From Rhodobacteraceae bacterium WD3A24 (lineage in GTDB: Bacteria > Pseudomonadota > Alphaproteobacteria > Rhodobacterales > Rhodobacteraceae): DNA of 45,104 nt. Both the position numbers and the translations under genes were made by a program. The notes below the pieces were generated by a model. It did no database searches, was not told the DNA's origin, and saw only the letters and a list, made by a program, of their open reading frames with translations. The first letter of the stretch is position 1. Each line of letters begins with the position of its first letter. Location of the stretch: positions 1 to 45,104 of the forward strand of contig PUHN01000028.1 of NCBI GenBank assembly GCA_002967695.1, given 5' to 3'. Positions 33,813-44,556 of this stretch are shown one piece after another.

Positions 33813-35117
33813 ATGAAGGTGCCGCCGTACGATACCCTGTGGCATGCCACCACCGCCGAGGGGCCGCGCCCCGGCCCGCCCGTGCAGGATCTGCGGGTGG
33901 ACGCCGCGGTCATCGGTGCGGGGTTTGCGGGGTTGTCGGCCGCCCTGGCCTTTGCCGAGGCGGGCGTGAGCGTGGCGGTGCTGGAGGCCGGCGAGATCGG
34001 CGCGGGGGCCAGCGGGCGCAATGCGGGTTTCGTGGTGCCGCATTTCTCGCGCGCCGATCCCGACACGGTGCGCGACAGGCTGGCGCCGGGCCATGCCGAG
34101 GCGCTGCTCTCGCTGATCGAGTCGGGCGCCGACCATGTCTTTGCGCTGGCGGCCCGGCTGGGGCTCGGCGATCAGGCCGAACAGGCTGGCTGGCTCCAGC
34201 CCGCCCATACCGCGGCGGCGGCCGCCGCGCTGCAGGCTCGCGCCGCGGCCTGGCAGGCCCGCGGGCGGCCCGTGCGCTGGCTGCCGGCCGAAGAGGTCGC
34301 CGCGCGCACCGGCATGGAGATCTATCACGGCGCGATGGCCGACGACTCGGGCGGGGTGATCAACCCGCTGGCACTGGCGCGCGGGCTGGCCGGACTGGCG
34401 CGACAGGCCGGCGCGCGGCTGCATGCCGAGTCGCCGGTGGCCGCGATGCGCCGCGAGGGCGGCACCTGGAGCCTGCGCACGGAACAGGGCCGCGAAATCC
34501 GGGCCGACCGCGTCCTGATGGCCACAAACGCCGGCACCGAGGGCGCCGCCGCGCGGCTGGGGCGCACGGTCCTGCCCTTGCAGGTCTACCAGATCGCGAC
34601 CGAGCCGGTCGACGCGGCGACGCGGGCGCGCATCGCGCCGGGCCGCCAGCCCGTCTCGGACACGCGCACCAACATCTTCACCTACCGCCTCGACGCCGCC
34701 GACCGGCTGATCTCGGGGGGGATGGCGCTGATCCCGGTGGCGGCCGAGGCGCGCATGGGCCGCCGGATCGCCGCGCGGCTGGCGCGCGAGCTCCGGCTGG
34801 AGGCGGTCCCGCGCGTCGCCCATGTCTGGCGCGGCACGGCGGCGATGACCCGCGACGCGCTGCCCGCGCTGGTCGAGCTGGGCCCCGGCGCCTGGGGCGC
34901 GGTCGGCTGCAACGGGCGCGGGGTGGCCTTCACCAATGTCTTCGGCGCGGCCCTTGCGCGCTGGATCGCGGCGGGGGCCGACCCCGCCGGCGCGCCGCTG
35001 CCCGTTCAGGCCGGGCACCCGCTGCCGATGCGCGGGCCGGGGCGGCTTGCGCCGTCGGCCGTGCTGCTCAAGGGGATGTGGACCGACCGCCGCGCCATGC
35101 GGGAGGGCGCGCGATGA
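33813..35117 (+). CDS. DAO-family FAD-dependent oxidoreductase
   Basis: 434 residues. FAD-binding VDAAVIGAGFAGLSAALAFA at about 29-48 with GAGFAG at 35-40, then LEAGEIGAGASGRNAGFV, the G-A-S-G-R-N-x-G box of the glycine/D-amino-acid oxidase (DAO) group including PuuB and DadA types. The C-terminal GAWGAVGCNGRGVAFTNVFG binds the rest of FAD. Probably oxidises a secondary or primary amine to an imine. Divergent from the RidA-family/importer operon and convergent with the hydrolase gene. Confidence 0.92.
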   Translation: MKVPPYDTLWHATTAEGPRPGPPVQDLRVDAAVIGAGFAGLSAALAFAEAGVSVAVLEAGEIGAGASGRNAGFVVPHFSRADPDTVRDRLAPGHAEALLSLIESGADHVFALAARLGLGDQAEQAGWLQPAHTAAAAAALQARAAAWQARGRPVRWLPAEEVAARTGMEIYHGAMADDSGGVINPLALARGLAGLARQAGARLHAESPVAAMRREGGTWSLRTEQGREIRADRVLMATNAGTEGAAARLGRTVLPLQVYQIATEPVDAATRARIAPGRQPVSDTRTNIFTYRLDAADRLISGGMALIPVAAEARMGRRIAARLARELRLEAVPRVAHVWRGTAAMTRDALPALVELGPGAWGAVGCNGRGVAFTNVFGAALARWIAAGADPAGAPLPVQAGHPLPMRGPGRLAPSAVLLKGMWTDRRAMREGAR

Positions 35118-35134
35118 GGCGCGGCGCGCACGCC

Positions 35135-35944
35135 CTAGGGCAGAAGCCCCATCTGGCGGCGCACGGCGATGTTGAGCGCCGAGACCGGCCGCGCCAGCCC
35201 GTCGAGCAGCACGGTGATGTGGTTGGTGCCCGCCACCTCCATCGCCTCGGTGCCGCATTGCGCGGCGAAGGCGCGCGACTGGCGCAGGAACTCGTCCGTC
35301 TCGTCGCCGCCCACGGCCACGATCAGCGGCGCCTTGATCGCCGGCTCGCGCCGCAGGGGGGAGTAGGCGGCGACCTCCTCGGGCGTGAGCTGCAAATCGT
35401 CGTTCTGGAAGGAGCGGGTGACGGGCTCAAGGTCGAACAGGCCGCTGATCGAGGTGCCGCCCAGCACCAATGCCCCCTCGGGGTGGCTCATCAGTTCGGC
35501 CACCAGATGGCCGCCCGCGGAATTGCCCGAAAGGAAGATCCGCTCGGGATCGCCGCCGAAACTTTCGGCATTCGCGCGCACCCACTTCGCCGCGCGCAGG
35601 CAGGCCGAGACGATATCGCCCAGCCGCACGGCGGGCATCAGCGGATAGTCGATCACCACCAGCGCCGCCCCGAAGGGCACGAAACCCGGCGCGAGAAAGC
35701 TGAACAGATCGGCGTCGAGGGATTTCCAGAAGCCCCCGTGGATGAACACCATGACCGGCGCGCCCTCGCCGGCGGGAAAGATGTTGAGCGTCTCGCCCCT
35801 GCCGGGGCCGTAGGCCACGCCGCGCCGGGGAGCAAAGCTGCGCAGGGCCGTCTCGGCCGCCTCGGCGCGGCGGGCGAAAAGCGCCTCGAGCCCGATGACG
35901 TCGTCGAGCGACATCTCGCGATCCATTTCCCGTCGTTCGGCCAT
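35135..35944 (-). CDS. Alpha/beta hydrolase, arylformamidase (KynB/AFMID)-like
   Basis: 269 residues from ATG 35944 with AAGGAG upstream. Oxyanion motif VFIHGGFWKSLD with HGGFW at 69-73, nucleophile elbow LSGNSAGGHL with Ser142, a likely Asp in VAVGGDETDE and His in GTNHITVLLD near the end. HGGFW with GNSAGGH is typical of esterase/formamidase enzymes that deformylate N-formylkynurenine and similar amides. In this cluster it may release the amine or acid from an imported N-acyl or N-formyl compound. Confidence 0.87.
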   Translation of the reverse strand: MAERREMDREMSLDDVIGLEALFARRAEAAETALRSFAPRRGVAYGPGRGETLNIFPAGEGAPVMVFIHGGFWKSLDADLFSFLAPGFVPFGAALVVIDYPLMPAVRLGDIVSACLRAAKWVRANAESFGGDPERIFLSGNSAGGHLVAELMSHPEGALVLGGTSISGLFDLEPVTRSFQNDDLQLTPEEVAAYSPLRREPAIKAPLIVAVGGDETDEFLRQSRAFAAQCGTEAMEVAGTNHITVLLDGLARPVSALNIAVRRQMGLLP

Positions 35945-36031
35945 GCCAGCTCCTTCTTTCCGTCCCGTGCCGCCCAGAATAGCGGCCGTGGCCGGCCCCA
36001 CCAATACCGTTGACTGCACACAGGAGTGCCC

Positions 36032-37192
36032 ATGTCCCGTTTCGCCCGCCGTGTCACCCAGACCTCGGAAAAGGATTTCGGCATGTTCGCCCGCGCGATG
36101 GCCCATGACGGCCCGTTGATCCATCTCGAACTGGGCCGGCCGGTGGACGACACCCCCGACCACATAAAGCAGGCCACCATCGACGCCCTGCGCGCGGGCG
36201 CGGTGCATTACAGCGATCTGCAGGGGCTGCCCGAGCTGCGCACCGCGCTGGCCGGAAAGCTGGCGCGCGAGAACGACATGGCCGTCACCGCCGAGCAGAT
36301 TCTGGTGACGAACGGGCTGACTCATGCCTCCTTCGCCGCCTTCCTCGCGCTGCTCGACGAGGGGGACGAGGCCATTCTTCTCGAGCCCTACTACCCGCAG
36401 CATCTCGGCAAGATAGAGCTTGCCGGCGCCACGCCAGTGATCGCGCCGCTCGACGCCGCGGACGGCTTTCGCATCCGCCGCGCGCTGATCGAGCCGCATG
36501 TCACGGCGGCCACGCGCATGATCGTGCTGGTCAACCCGTGCAACCCCACCGGGCGGGTCTATTCGCGCGAGGAGTTGCAGCAGATCGCCGATCTGGCGAT
36601 CGAGCACGATCTGGTCGTGCTAACCGACGAGGTCTATGAGCAGATCGTCTTCGACGGGGCGCGGCACATCTCCATTGCCTCGCTGCCCGGCATGGCCGAG
36701 CGGACGGTGACGATGCAGGCCTTCACCAAGGCCTATGCGATGGATGGCTGGCGCGTGGGCTACCTCGCCGCGCCGGCCGATTTCATAGCCCCGCTGATGA
36801 AGATCACCACCAGCGAGGTGACGCATGTGAACACCTTCATCCAGCACGGCGCGCTGGCGGCGGTGACGGGGCCGGCCGAGCCGCTGGCCGAGATGATCGC
36901 CGGCGACAAGGCGCGGCGCGATCTGGTTGTGGGCCGGCTGAACCAGATGCCGGGCGTGACCTGCCCCGCGCCGGAGGGGACCATCTACGCCTTCCCCGAC
37001 ATCTCGGCGACGGGGCTCGGCGCGCGCGAGGCCGCGCTGCGGCTGATGGCGGAGGCCGGCGTGGTGGTGGAGGCGGGCAGCTTCTACGGCCCGGCCGGCG
37101 AGGGGCATCTGCGCGTGTGCTTCGGCGCCCAGCCCGAGGAGGTGCTCGTCGAGGCGATGGATCGGTTGCAGGCGTTTTTCAACGCCTTATAA
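36032..37192 (+). CDS. Class I/II PLP-dependent aminotransferase
   Basis: 386 residues from ATG 36032 (AGGAG 5 nt upstream; an in-frame GTG at 36026 is unlikely). HLELGRPVDDTPDHIKQATI at the N-terminus, ILVTNGLTHASFAAFLALLD, VLVNPCNPTGRVYSREELQQ (NPxNPTG-like) and the Schiff-base Lys233 in QAFTKAYAMDGWRVGY, ending with HLRVCFGAQPEEVLVEAMDR. Transfers the amino group of an imported amino acid to a keto acid. Substrate not readable. Confidence 0.93.
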   Translation: MSRFARRVTQTSEKDFGMFARAMAHDGPLIHLELGRPVDDTPDHIKQATIDALRAGAVHYSDLQGLPELRTALAGKLARENDMAVTAEQILVTNGLTHASFAAFLALLDEGDEAILLEPYYPQHLGKIELAGATPVIAPLDAADGFRIRRALIEPHVTAATRMIVLVNPCNPTGRVYSREELQQIADLAIEHDLVVLTDEVYEQIVFDGARHISIASLPGMAERTVTMQAFTKAYAMDGWRVGYLAAPADFIAPLMKITTSEVTHVNTFIQHGALAAVTGPAEPLAEMIAGDKARRDLVVGRLNQMPGVTCPAPEGTIYAFPDISATGLGAREAALRLMAEAGVVVEAGSFYGPAGEGHLRVCFGAQPEEVLVEAMDRLQAFFNAL

Positions 37193-37218
37193 CGGCGCGC
37201 CGGCGAGAGGAGGAGACG

Positions 37219-37929
37219 ATGACGGACGCACCCGAACGCGAAAGCCCGGCCGGCCACGATCTTGCGCCGGTCGCCGCGCGCGCGACGGTGGCCGACCGCG
37301 TGTATCAGAACCTGCGCCAGGCGCTGGTGGTGGGAAAGTTCGACCCCGGTCAGATGCTGACCATCTCGTCGCTGGCCAGGACATTCCAGACCAGCCACAT
37401 GCCGGTGCGCGAGGCGTTGCGGCGGCTGGGCGCGGAGGGCGCGCTGGAGATGCGCGCCAACGGCTCGGCCTATGTGCCGCCGGTCACCCGCGCCGCTCTC
37501 GACGACATATGCCGCGCGCGGATCGCGCTGGAGCGGCTGGCCACGCAGCAGGCGGTGGAGAACATCACGCCCGCCGAGCTGGACGCGCTGGAGCGGCTGG
37601 AGGCCGAACACACCGCGACCTCGCATCTGCAGAACGTCTACGAGATGCTGGAGAAGAACCGCGACTTCCATTTCAGCATCTACGCCGCGGCGCATTCGCC
37701 GGTGCTTTATCAGCTCATCGACACGCTTTGGCTGCGCTATGGCCCGTATATGCGGATGCTCTCGGCCCATATTGCGCCCAAGCTGGCCGAAGGGCTGCAC
37801 GAGCCCTTCATGCGGGGCCATCGCGCCATCGTCGAGGCGCTGCGCGCGGGCGATCCGGCCCGCGCCGCCGACATGATGCAGGCCGATATCGAGCGCACGC
37901 AAAAGCTGTTGCAGGAGCTCTGCGAGTAG
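37219..37929 (+). CDS. GntR-family regulator, FadR/FCD type
   Basis: 236 residues, strong AGGAGGAG site. Winged helix VADRVYQNLRQALVVGKFDP, ISSLARTFQTSHMPVREALR, RLGAEGALEMRANGSAYVPP (residues about 28-95), then the all-helical FCD ligand domain with conserved metal/ligand positions (NRDFHFSIYAAAHSPVLYQL; EPFMRGHRAIVEALRAGDPA). Follows the aminotransferase by 26 nt and probably represses the import/catabolic cluster until its substrate is present. Confidence 0.93.
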   Translation: MTDAPERESPAGHDLAPVAARATVADRVYQNLRQALVVGKFDPGQMLTISSLARTFQTSHMPVREALRRLGAEGALEMRANGSAYVPPVTRAALDDICRARIALERLATQQAVENITPAELDALERLEAEHTATSHLQNVYEMLEKNRDFHFSIYAAAHSPVLYQLIDTLWLRYGPYMRMLSAHIAPKLAEGLHEPFMRGHRAIVEALRAGDPARAADMMQADIERTQKLLQELCE

Positions 37930-37937
37930 GGCCGGAG

Positions 37938-38918
37938 TCAGCCGGGGCGCGGCGCCGCGGCGCGGCGCAGCCGGTCGTTGATGGCCCGGCCCAGCCCCCG
38001 CTCGGGGATCGGGGCCACGGCGATCGTCCCCTTCGGGCCCGCCTGGGCGTCGGCCGCGCGCAGCATGGCGAAGAGGTTGGCGGCCGCCTCGGTCAGATCG
38101 CCCGCGGGCGAGAGGTTGAACGTCGCGCCCGCGCAGCCGGGGCCGAAGCCCAGCCATGTCTCGCCGGGGCGCGGGCTCTTCGCCTCCAGCCGCAGGACGG
38201 CGCCGGGGGCATAATGTGATGCGAGCTGGCCGGGCGCGTCGGGCCGTGCGGCCGCGGGGGCCGCCGCGGGGGCGAGCGTGGCGTCGAGGCAGGCCTCGAT
38301 GGCCTCGGCCGGCAGCCCGCCGGGGCGCAGCAGGCGCGGCCCCTCTCCGCCGAGGCCGATGATGGTCGACTCCAGCCCCACCGCGCAGGGGCCGCCATCG
38401 ACCACCGCCGCGATTCTGCCCGACAGCCCGTCGAGGACATGCTCGGCACGGGTGGGGCTGACGCGGCCCGACGGGTTGGCCGAGGGCGCCGCCACCGGGC
38501 CGCCGAAGACCCGCAGCAACCGCGCCGCGACCGGGTGGGCCGGCACACGCAGCGCCACGGTCTCCAGCCCCGCCGTGACCAGCGGCGACAGGCCCGCGCC
38601 CGCGCGCAGCGGCGTGACCAGCGTCAGCGGCCCGGGCCAGAAGGCCGATGCCAGCCGCTCACCCGCGTCGCCCAACGCCGCCAGGCTGCGGGCCGATGCA
38701 AGGTCGGGCAGGTGCACGATCAGCGGGTTGAAGCGCGGCCGTCCCTTGGCCGCGAAGATCGCCGCGACGGCGCGGTCGTTGCGCGCATCTGCGCCCAGCC
38801 CATAGACGGTCTCGGTCGGGAAGGCGACAAGGCGGCCCGCCCGCAGCAGATCGGCGGCGCGCGCAAGGCCGGCCGCGTCCGGCTGCAGGATCTGTGTGGT
38901 GGTGGCGGTCTCGGACAT
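37938..38918 (-). CDS. L-threonylcarbamoyladenylate synthase, Sua5/YrdC type
   Basis: 326 residues from ATG 38918. YrdC domain: RLVAFPTETVYGLGADARND, IFAAKGRPRFNPLIVHLP, ASAFWPGPLTLVTPLR and APSANPSGRVSPTRAEHVLD. The C-terminal Sua5 part is joined by LLRPGGLPAEAIEACLDA and APGQLASHYAPGAVL. Makes threonylcarbamoyl-AMP from threonine, bicarbonate and ATP for t6A modification of ANN-decoding tRNAs. Housekeeping gene, convergent with the GntR gene (8-bp gap). Confidence 0.95.
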   Translation of the reverse strand: MSETATTTQILQPDAAGLARAADLLRAGRLVAFPTETVYGLGADARNDRAVAAIFAAKGRPRFNPLIVHLPDLASARSLAALGDAGERLASAFWPGPLTLVTPLRAGAGLSPLVTAGLETVALRVPAHPVAARLLRVFGGPVAAPSANPSGRVSPTRAEHVLDGLSGRIAAVVDGGPCAVGLESTIIGLGGEGPRLLRPGGLPAEAIEACLDATLAPAAAPAAARPDAPGQLASHYAPGAVLRLEAKSPRPGETWLGFGPGCAGATFNLSPAGDLTEAAANLFAMLRAADAQAGPKGTIAVAPIPERGLGRAINDRLRRAAAPRPG

Positions 38919-39025
38919 GAATGACGCCGCGTGAGATTTCGGTGCCGGGTAACCGGCGCAGGGCTTGCGCCCCGTGACATACGCGCGGCGATGCCGTATG
39001 CCAAGCCGCGCAACCGGGAGGGGCC

Positions 39026-40737
<1,712 letters not shown>

Positions 40738-40741
<4 letters not shown>

Positions 40742-41781
40742 GCGGCGGCAGCGCCGAGGCCGTCAGCCACCCCTGGAGTGCCCCGCCGGCTGAGGCCGAG
40801 GGCTGCGAGGTCGCCCCCGGCGTGATCTGGCTGCGCCTGCCGCTGCCGATGGCGCTGGACCACGTCAACGCCTATGCGCTGGACGACGGCGAAGGCTGGA
40901 CGGTAGTGGACCCCGGCATCGCAAGTCGCCGCAGTCGCGCGATCTGGGAGCGTATCCTTGCCGGCCCTCTGGCGGGCAAGCCGGTCGTGCGCGTCGTCGT
41001 CACACATCACCACCCCGACCATATCGGGCTGGCCGGCTGGTTTCAGCGCGAGCACGGCGCAGAACTCTGGACGACGCGCACGGCGTGGCTCTTTGCCCGC
41101 ATGCTCACGCTCGACGAGCAACCGCGCCCGGCCCCCGAGACGATGGCCTTCTGGAAACGCTCGGGCATGGACCCGGAAATCCTCGCACAGCGCGCGCAGG
41201 AGCGGCCCTTCAACTTCGCCGACATGGTCGCGCCGCTGCCGCTGGGTTTTCGCCGCATCCGGCAGGGCGATGTCCTGCGCATGGGCGGGCGCGACTGGGA
41301 GGTGCATGTGGGCGGCGGCCACGCCCCCGAGCAGGCGACGTTCTGGAGCCGCGACGACCATCTGGTCATCGGCGGCGATCAGCTCCTGCCCGGCATATCG
41401 CCCAATCTTGGGGTCTACGCCACCGAGCCGGAGGCCGACCCCGTGGCCGACTGGCTGGAAGCCTGCGCGCGGCTGCTCAGGATCGCGCGGGCCGATCATC
41501 TCGTCCTGCCGGGGCACAAGTTGCCCTTCACCGGGCTGCCGCTGCGCCTGCATCAGAAGATGGACAATCACCACCACGCGTTGGAGCGGCTGCTGGCGCA
41601 TCTCGATCGCCCGCGCGTGGGGGGCGACTGCTTCGCGCCGCTGTTCAAGCGACGGATCGACGCCTCGAATTACGGGCTCGCGCTGGTCGAGGCGGTGGCC
41701 CATCTCAACCACCTGCATCAGGCGGGGCTGGCGACACGGCGCATGGGGGCCGACGGGGCGTGGCGCTGGCAGCGCGCCTGA
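40738..41781 (+). CDS. MBL-fold metallo-hydrolase
   Basis: 347 residues. Starts with a short linker, then the beta-lactamase fold: WTVVDPGIAS, TVVVTHHHPDHIGLAG-type metal motif HHHPDH at 90-95, VGGGHAPEQATFWSRDDHLV with the next His, and LLPGISPNLGVY with the bridging region. C-terminal helical domain contains NHHHALERLLAHL. Such two-domain proteins are often thioesterase- or glyoxalase-like. ATGA coupling to the acyl-CoA dehydrogenase suggests action on its CoA product. Confidence 0.9.
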
Positions 41782-41884
41782 GCGGGCTCTGCTGGGCGAA
41801 ATGTGATCGGCCGAATCTCGCCTTCCGGGGCGAAACAGGGCAATATCGGGCGATCGATCCGGGACAGCGGCTGACGGAAACACC

Positions 41885-42592
41885 ATGGCGCCTTGGGGCA
41901 CTGTATCGCCGATACTTCACCTCGCCGCTCCGGCGCGCTCGGCAATGCTCGGGCTCGCGTTGCTTGCGGTGGCCGTGCTCGCGGGGTGTTCGGGAATGCT
42001 CTCGCGCCAGCCATCCGCCGAGGAAGTCAGCCGTGCGCTTTACCGTCATGACGGCCCGCCCGAGGTCGCGTTGATCACCCTGCGCCACGCGCCGACGGGC
42101 GAGGGCTGGCACTCGGCGCTGTTGGTCAACGGCGCGCACCGGCTTCTCTACAACCCGGCCGGCGGCGCGTTCGAGAGCGTGCGCCGCCGCGATGTGGTCT
42201 ATGGCGCGAACGCCGCGGTCATGGAGGATTTCTTCGACTACTATTTCGGCCGCGACATGTATGCCGTCATCCAGCGGCTGGAGATCACCCCAGCCGAGGC
42301 GGCCACGCTTGTCGCCCGGATCGAGGCGACGCAACTGCAGCCCATCGGGCTGTGCACCTGGGCGACGACCGAGGTGCTGCACGGCCTGCCGCGCTTCGCG
42401 CACCTGCCGCAGGGCTATTTTCCGGTCTATCTCATGCGCGCGTTCAGGCGGCTGGAGGGGGTCGAAAACTACATCCTGCGCGCGGACATGACCGATGGCG
42501 AGGGCAGGCGGCCGGGGCTCGACGACGCCCGGCCGGTGATCTGGGCGCCCCCGCCCGCGCCCCATCGCCGCGGAGGTGACAGGGCGCGGTGA
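41885..42592 (+). CDS. Lipoprotein, putative permuted NlpC/P60-like fold (paralogue 1)
   Basis: 235 residues. Signal and lipobox LALLAVAVLAGCSG with Cys35; Met21 is an alternative start. Mature part: GEGWHSALLVNGAHRLLYNP with His76, and LQPIGLCTWATTEVLHG with Cys157. A His before a Cys, each in a conserved setting, is the order of circularly permuted papain-like (YiiX/LRAT-type) enzymes. A second copy of the same layout lies at 42805-43455, after the oxidase subunit IV gene. No known substrate; envelope amidase or peptidase is possible. Confidence 0.72.
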   Translation: MAPWGTVSPILHLAAPARSAMLGLALLAVAVLAGCSGMLSRQPSAEEVSRALYRHDGPPEVALITLRHAPTGEGWHSALLVNGAHRLLYNPAGGAFESVRRRDVVYGANAAVMEDFFDYYFGRDMYAVIQRLEITPAEAATLVARIEATQLQPIGLCTWATTEVLHGLPRFAHLPQGYFPVYLMRAFRRLEGVENYILRADMTDGEGRRPGLDDARPVIWAPPPAPHRRGGDRAR

Positions 42593-42634
42593 ATCGGCTA
42601 TCTCACCCTCGAACGAACAACGAGGAGCACCGAC

Positions 42635-42769
42635 ATGGCCGACCACAAGCATGGCGAGATGGATATCACCGAAAAGGAAAAGACCTTCGAGGGCTTCATC
42701 CGCTTCACCGTCTGGACGACGGCGATCATCATCCTCGTGCTGATCTTCCTGGCCCTGGTCAACGCCTGA
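42635..42769 (+). CDS. aa3-type cytochrome c oxidase subunit IV (44 residues)
   Basis: A tiny gene with AGGAG upstream. The product starts MADHKHGEMDITEKEKTFEG and has one membrane span TTAIIILVLIFLALVNA at the end. Length and the H-x-H-G-x-M-D start match the small subunit IV of aa3 oxidase seen in Rhodobacter and Paracoccus, which packs against subunits I-III. The other oxidase genes are not in the window, as is usual for this subunit. Confidence 0.93.
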   Translation: MADHKHGEMDITEKEKTFEGFIRFTVWTTAIIILVLIFLALVNA

Positions 42770-42804
42770 CCCGGCCCGGACGGCGCGGCGCGAGGGGGGC
42801 TGCG

Positions 42805-43455
42805 ATGACGGGCGGGCTGCTGCGCGCGGGCCTGTTGGCGCTGCTGACGCTTGCCGCCGCGGCCTGCACCGCGCCGGCCGCCGACGAGTGGGACAGCGCC
42901 GAGCAGGTCCGCCGCGCCGCCCATGCGCCCGACGGCCCGCCGCGCGTGACCCTCTATACCATGGTCAGCACGACCAACGGCCGCGGCGAGCACGCCGCGC
43001 TGCTGATCGACGGGGCGCAGCGCATCCTGTTCGATCCGGCAGGCACCTGGTTTCACCGCACGGCTCCGCGCCGCCACGATGTGCATTACGGCATGCGGCC
43101 CGCGCTGCTCGATCTCTATCTCGACTATCACGCGCGCGAGACCTTCGACGTCAATGTTCACGAACTCGATGTGAGCGCGCAGACGGCGGCGCGGCTCATC
43201 GCGGCGGCCGAGGGGCACCCGCCCGTGCGCAACGCCTTCTGCGCCCGCTCGATCAGCACCATCCTGCGGCAGGATCCCGCACTCGCGCCGTATGTCGACA
43301 CGACCTTTTTTCCCAACCGGCTGGCCGAGGACTTCACGCGCATCCCCGGCGTGCGCGTCAGCGTCATCAGCGACGACTCGGCCCATGACAACGGCGCGAC
43401 CCTGGCCGCCCAGCAGCGTGCCCTCGACGGGGCGCCGGCTCAGGCCGTCAGGTAG
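42805..43455 (+). CDS. Lipoprotein, putative permuted NlpC/P60-like fold (paralogue 2)
   Basis: 216 residues from ATG 42805. Lipobox LLTLAAAACTAP with Cys21. Same layout as the lipoprotein at 41885: D-G-P-P near the start of the mature part, RGEHAALLIDGAQRILFDPA with His63, and VRNAFCARSISTILRQDP with Cys146. Separated from paralogue 1 only by the oxidase subunit IV gene, so a local duplication around that gene is likely. Its last 16 bases overlap the end of azlD on the other strand. Confidence 0.72.
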   Translation: MTGGLLRAGLLALLTLAAAACTAPAADEWDSAEQVRRAAHAPDGPPRVTLYTMVSTTNGRGEHAALLIDGAQRILFDPAGTWFHRTAPRRHDVHYGMRPALLDLYLDYHARETFDVNVHELDVSAQTAARLIAAAEGHPPVRNAFCARSISTILRQDPALAPYVDTTFFPNRLAEDFTRIPGVRVSVISDDSAHDNGATLAAQQRALDGAPAQAVR

Positions 43456-43769
43456 AGCATCAGATACAGCGTTCCGGCGCCGCCGAAGATCGCCAGCAAC
43501 ACGTTGCGCGTCCAGAGCCCCAGCACGACGGTGACGATCGCGGCGGCGGCCCGCGGCGCATCGGGCTCACCGCCCGTGGCCGCCGGAAACAGCACCAGAG
43601 GCGCGACCAGCCCCGGCATCACCGCCACCGGGGTATAGCGCAGGTGCCGCAGCACCCATTCGGGCAGTCGCCTGTTGCCGATTAGCCCGAGAAAGGAAAA
43701 GCGCAGCAGGAAGGTGCCCACCCCCAGCAGCACGATGATCATCCAGGTCTGGAAAATCGAATAGCTCAT
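43440..43769 (-). CDS. azlD: AzlD-family branched-chain amino-acid exporter subunit
   Basis: 109 residues, four hydrophobic spans. FQTWMIIVLLGVGTFLLRFS then LPEWVLRHLRYTPVAVMPGL is the AzlD pattern, ending LAIFGGAGTLYLMLYLTA. Works with AzlC to export branched-chain amino acids or analogues such as azaleucine. ATG overlaps the azlC stop (ATGA). Confidence 0.9.
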   Translation of the reverse strand: MSYSIFQTWMIIVLLGVGTFLLRFSFLGLIGNRRLPEWVLRHLRYTPVAVMPGLVAPLVLFPAATGGEPDAPRAAAAIVTVVLGLWTRNVLLAIFGGAGTLYLMLYLTA

Positions 43770-44473
43770 GCCGCCCGCCGCCTTGATTGAATGAGTTCGA
43801 TCTGCGCGCCGGTCGCCATCGCCGCCACCGCCGCGATCAGCAGCCCCAGATTATAGGGCAGAAAGGCCAGCCCCAGCGCCAGCAGGATCGACACCATCGC
43901 CGCGGCGACATGGGCGAATGTGCGCAGCATCGGCGCAATGACCGCGATGAAGGTGATCGGCACCGCGAAATCAAGCGCGAATTGCGGCGGGATGCGCGTG
44001 CCCACCACCGCGCCCAGCCAGGTGGCGAAATACCAAGGCAGGCAGACGGGGCTGATCGTGCCGAAAAAATAGGCGACCTTGGCGCGCAGGCTCATCCCGG
44101 GCTCGCGCTCGAAGGTCGCGGCGCTCACGGCAAAGGATTGATCGACCAGAAAATAGGCCATCACCGCGCGCTGCCATATCGGCGCCCGGCCCAGATGCGG
44201 CACCAGCGCGGCGGAATACATGGCCATGCGCAGGTTCACGGCAAGGGCGGTGGCCAGAACGATCACGGTGGGGGCGTTGTCGGTCATGAGCTGCAACGCG
44301 GCGAGCTGCGCGGCCCCCGCGATCACGAGCACCGAAAAGCCCATCACCGCCACGATGTCGAGCCCCGCCTCGGTGGCGACGACGCCGAAGACCATGCCGA
44401 AGGGAATGATGACCAGCACGAAAGGCGCGCCGTCGCGAAACCCCTGCCAGTAGGCCGCGCCCGTGCGTTCCAT
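43766..44473 (-). CDS. azlC: AzlC-family branched-chain amino-acid exporter subunit
   Basis: 235 residues from ATG 44473 (GGGAG upstream; an in-frame upstream Met at 44536 is less likely). GFRDGAPFVLVIIPFGMVFG, ASQLxAL-type AGAAQLAALQLMTDNAP and NLRMAMYSAALVPHL are AzlC hallmarks; about seven spans. Large subunit of the AzlCD exporter. Confidence 0.92.
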   Translation of the reverse strand: MERTGAAYWQGFRDGAPFVLVIIPFGMVFGVVATEAGLDIVAVMGFSVLVIAGAAQLAALQLMTDNAPTVIVLATALAVNLRMAMYSAALVPHLGRAPIWQRAVMAYFLVDQSFAVSAATFEREPGMSLRAKVAYFFGTISPVCLPWYFATWLGAVVGTRIPPQFALDFAVPITFIAVIAPMLRTFAHVAAAMVSILLALGLAFLPYNLGLLIAAVAAMATGAQIELIQSRRRAA

Positions 44474-44556
44474 GCCCGTCTCCCTGCCCGTTTTCGCCTC
44501 GCCCTCTCGATTAGGCAATCGCGCGGTGGGATGCAAACGGCCGCCCCGGCCGGGCC

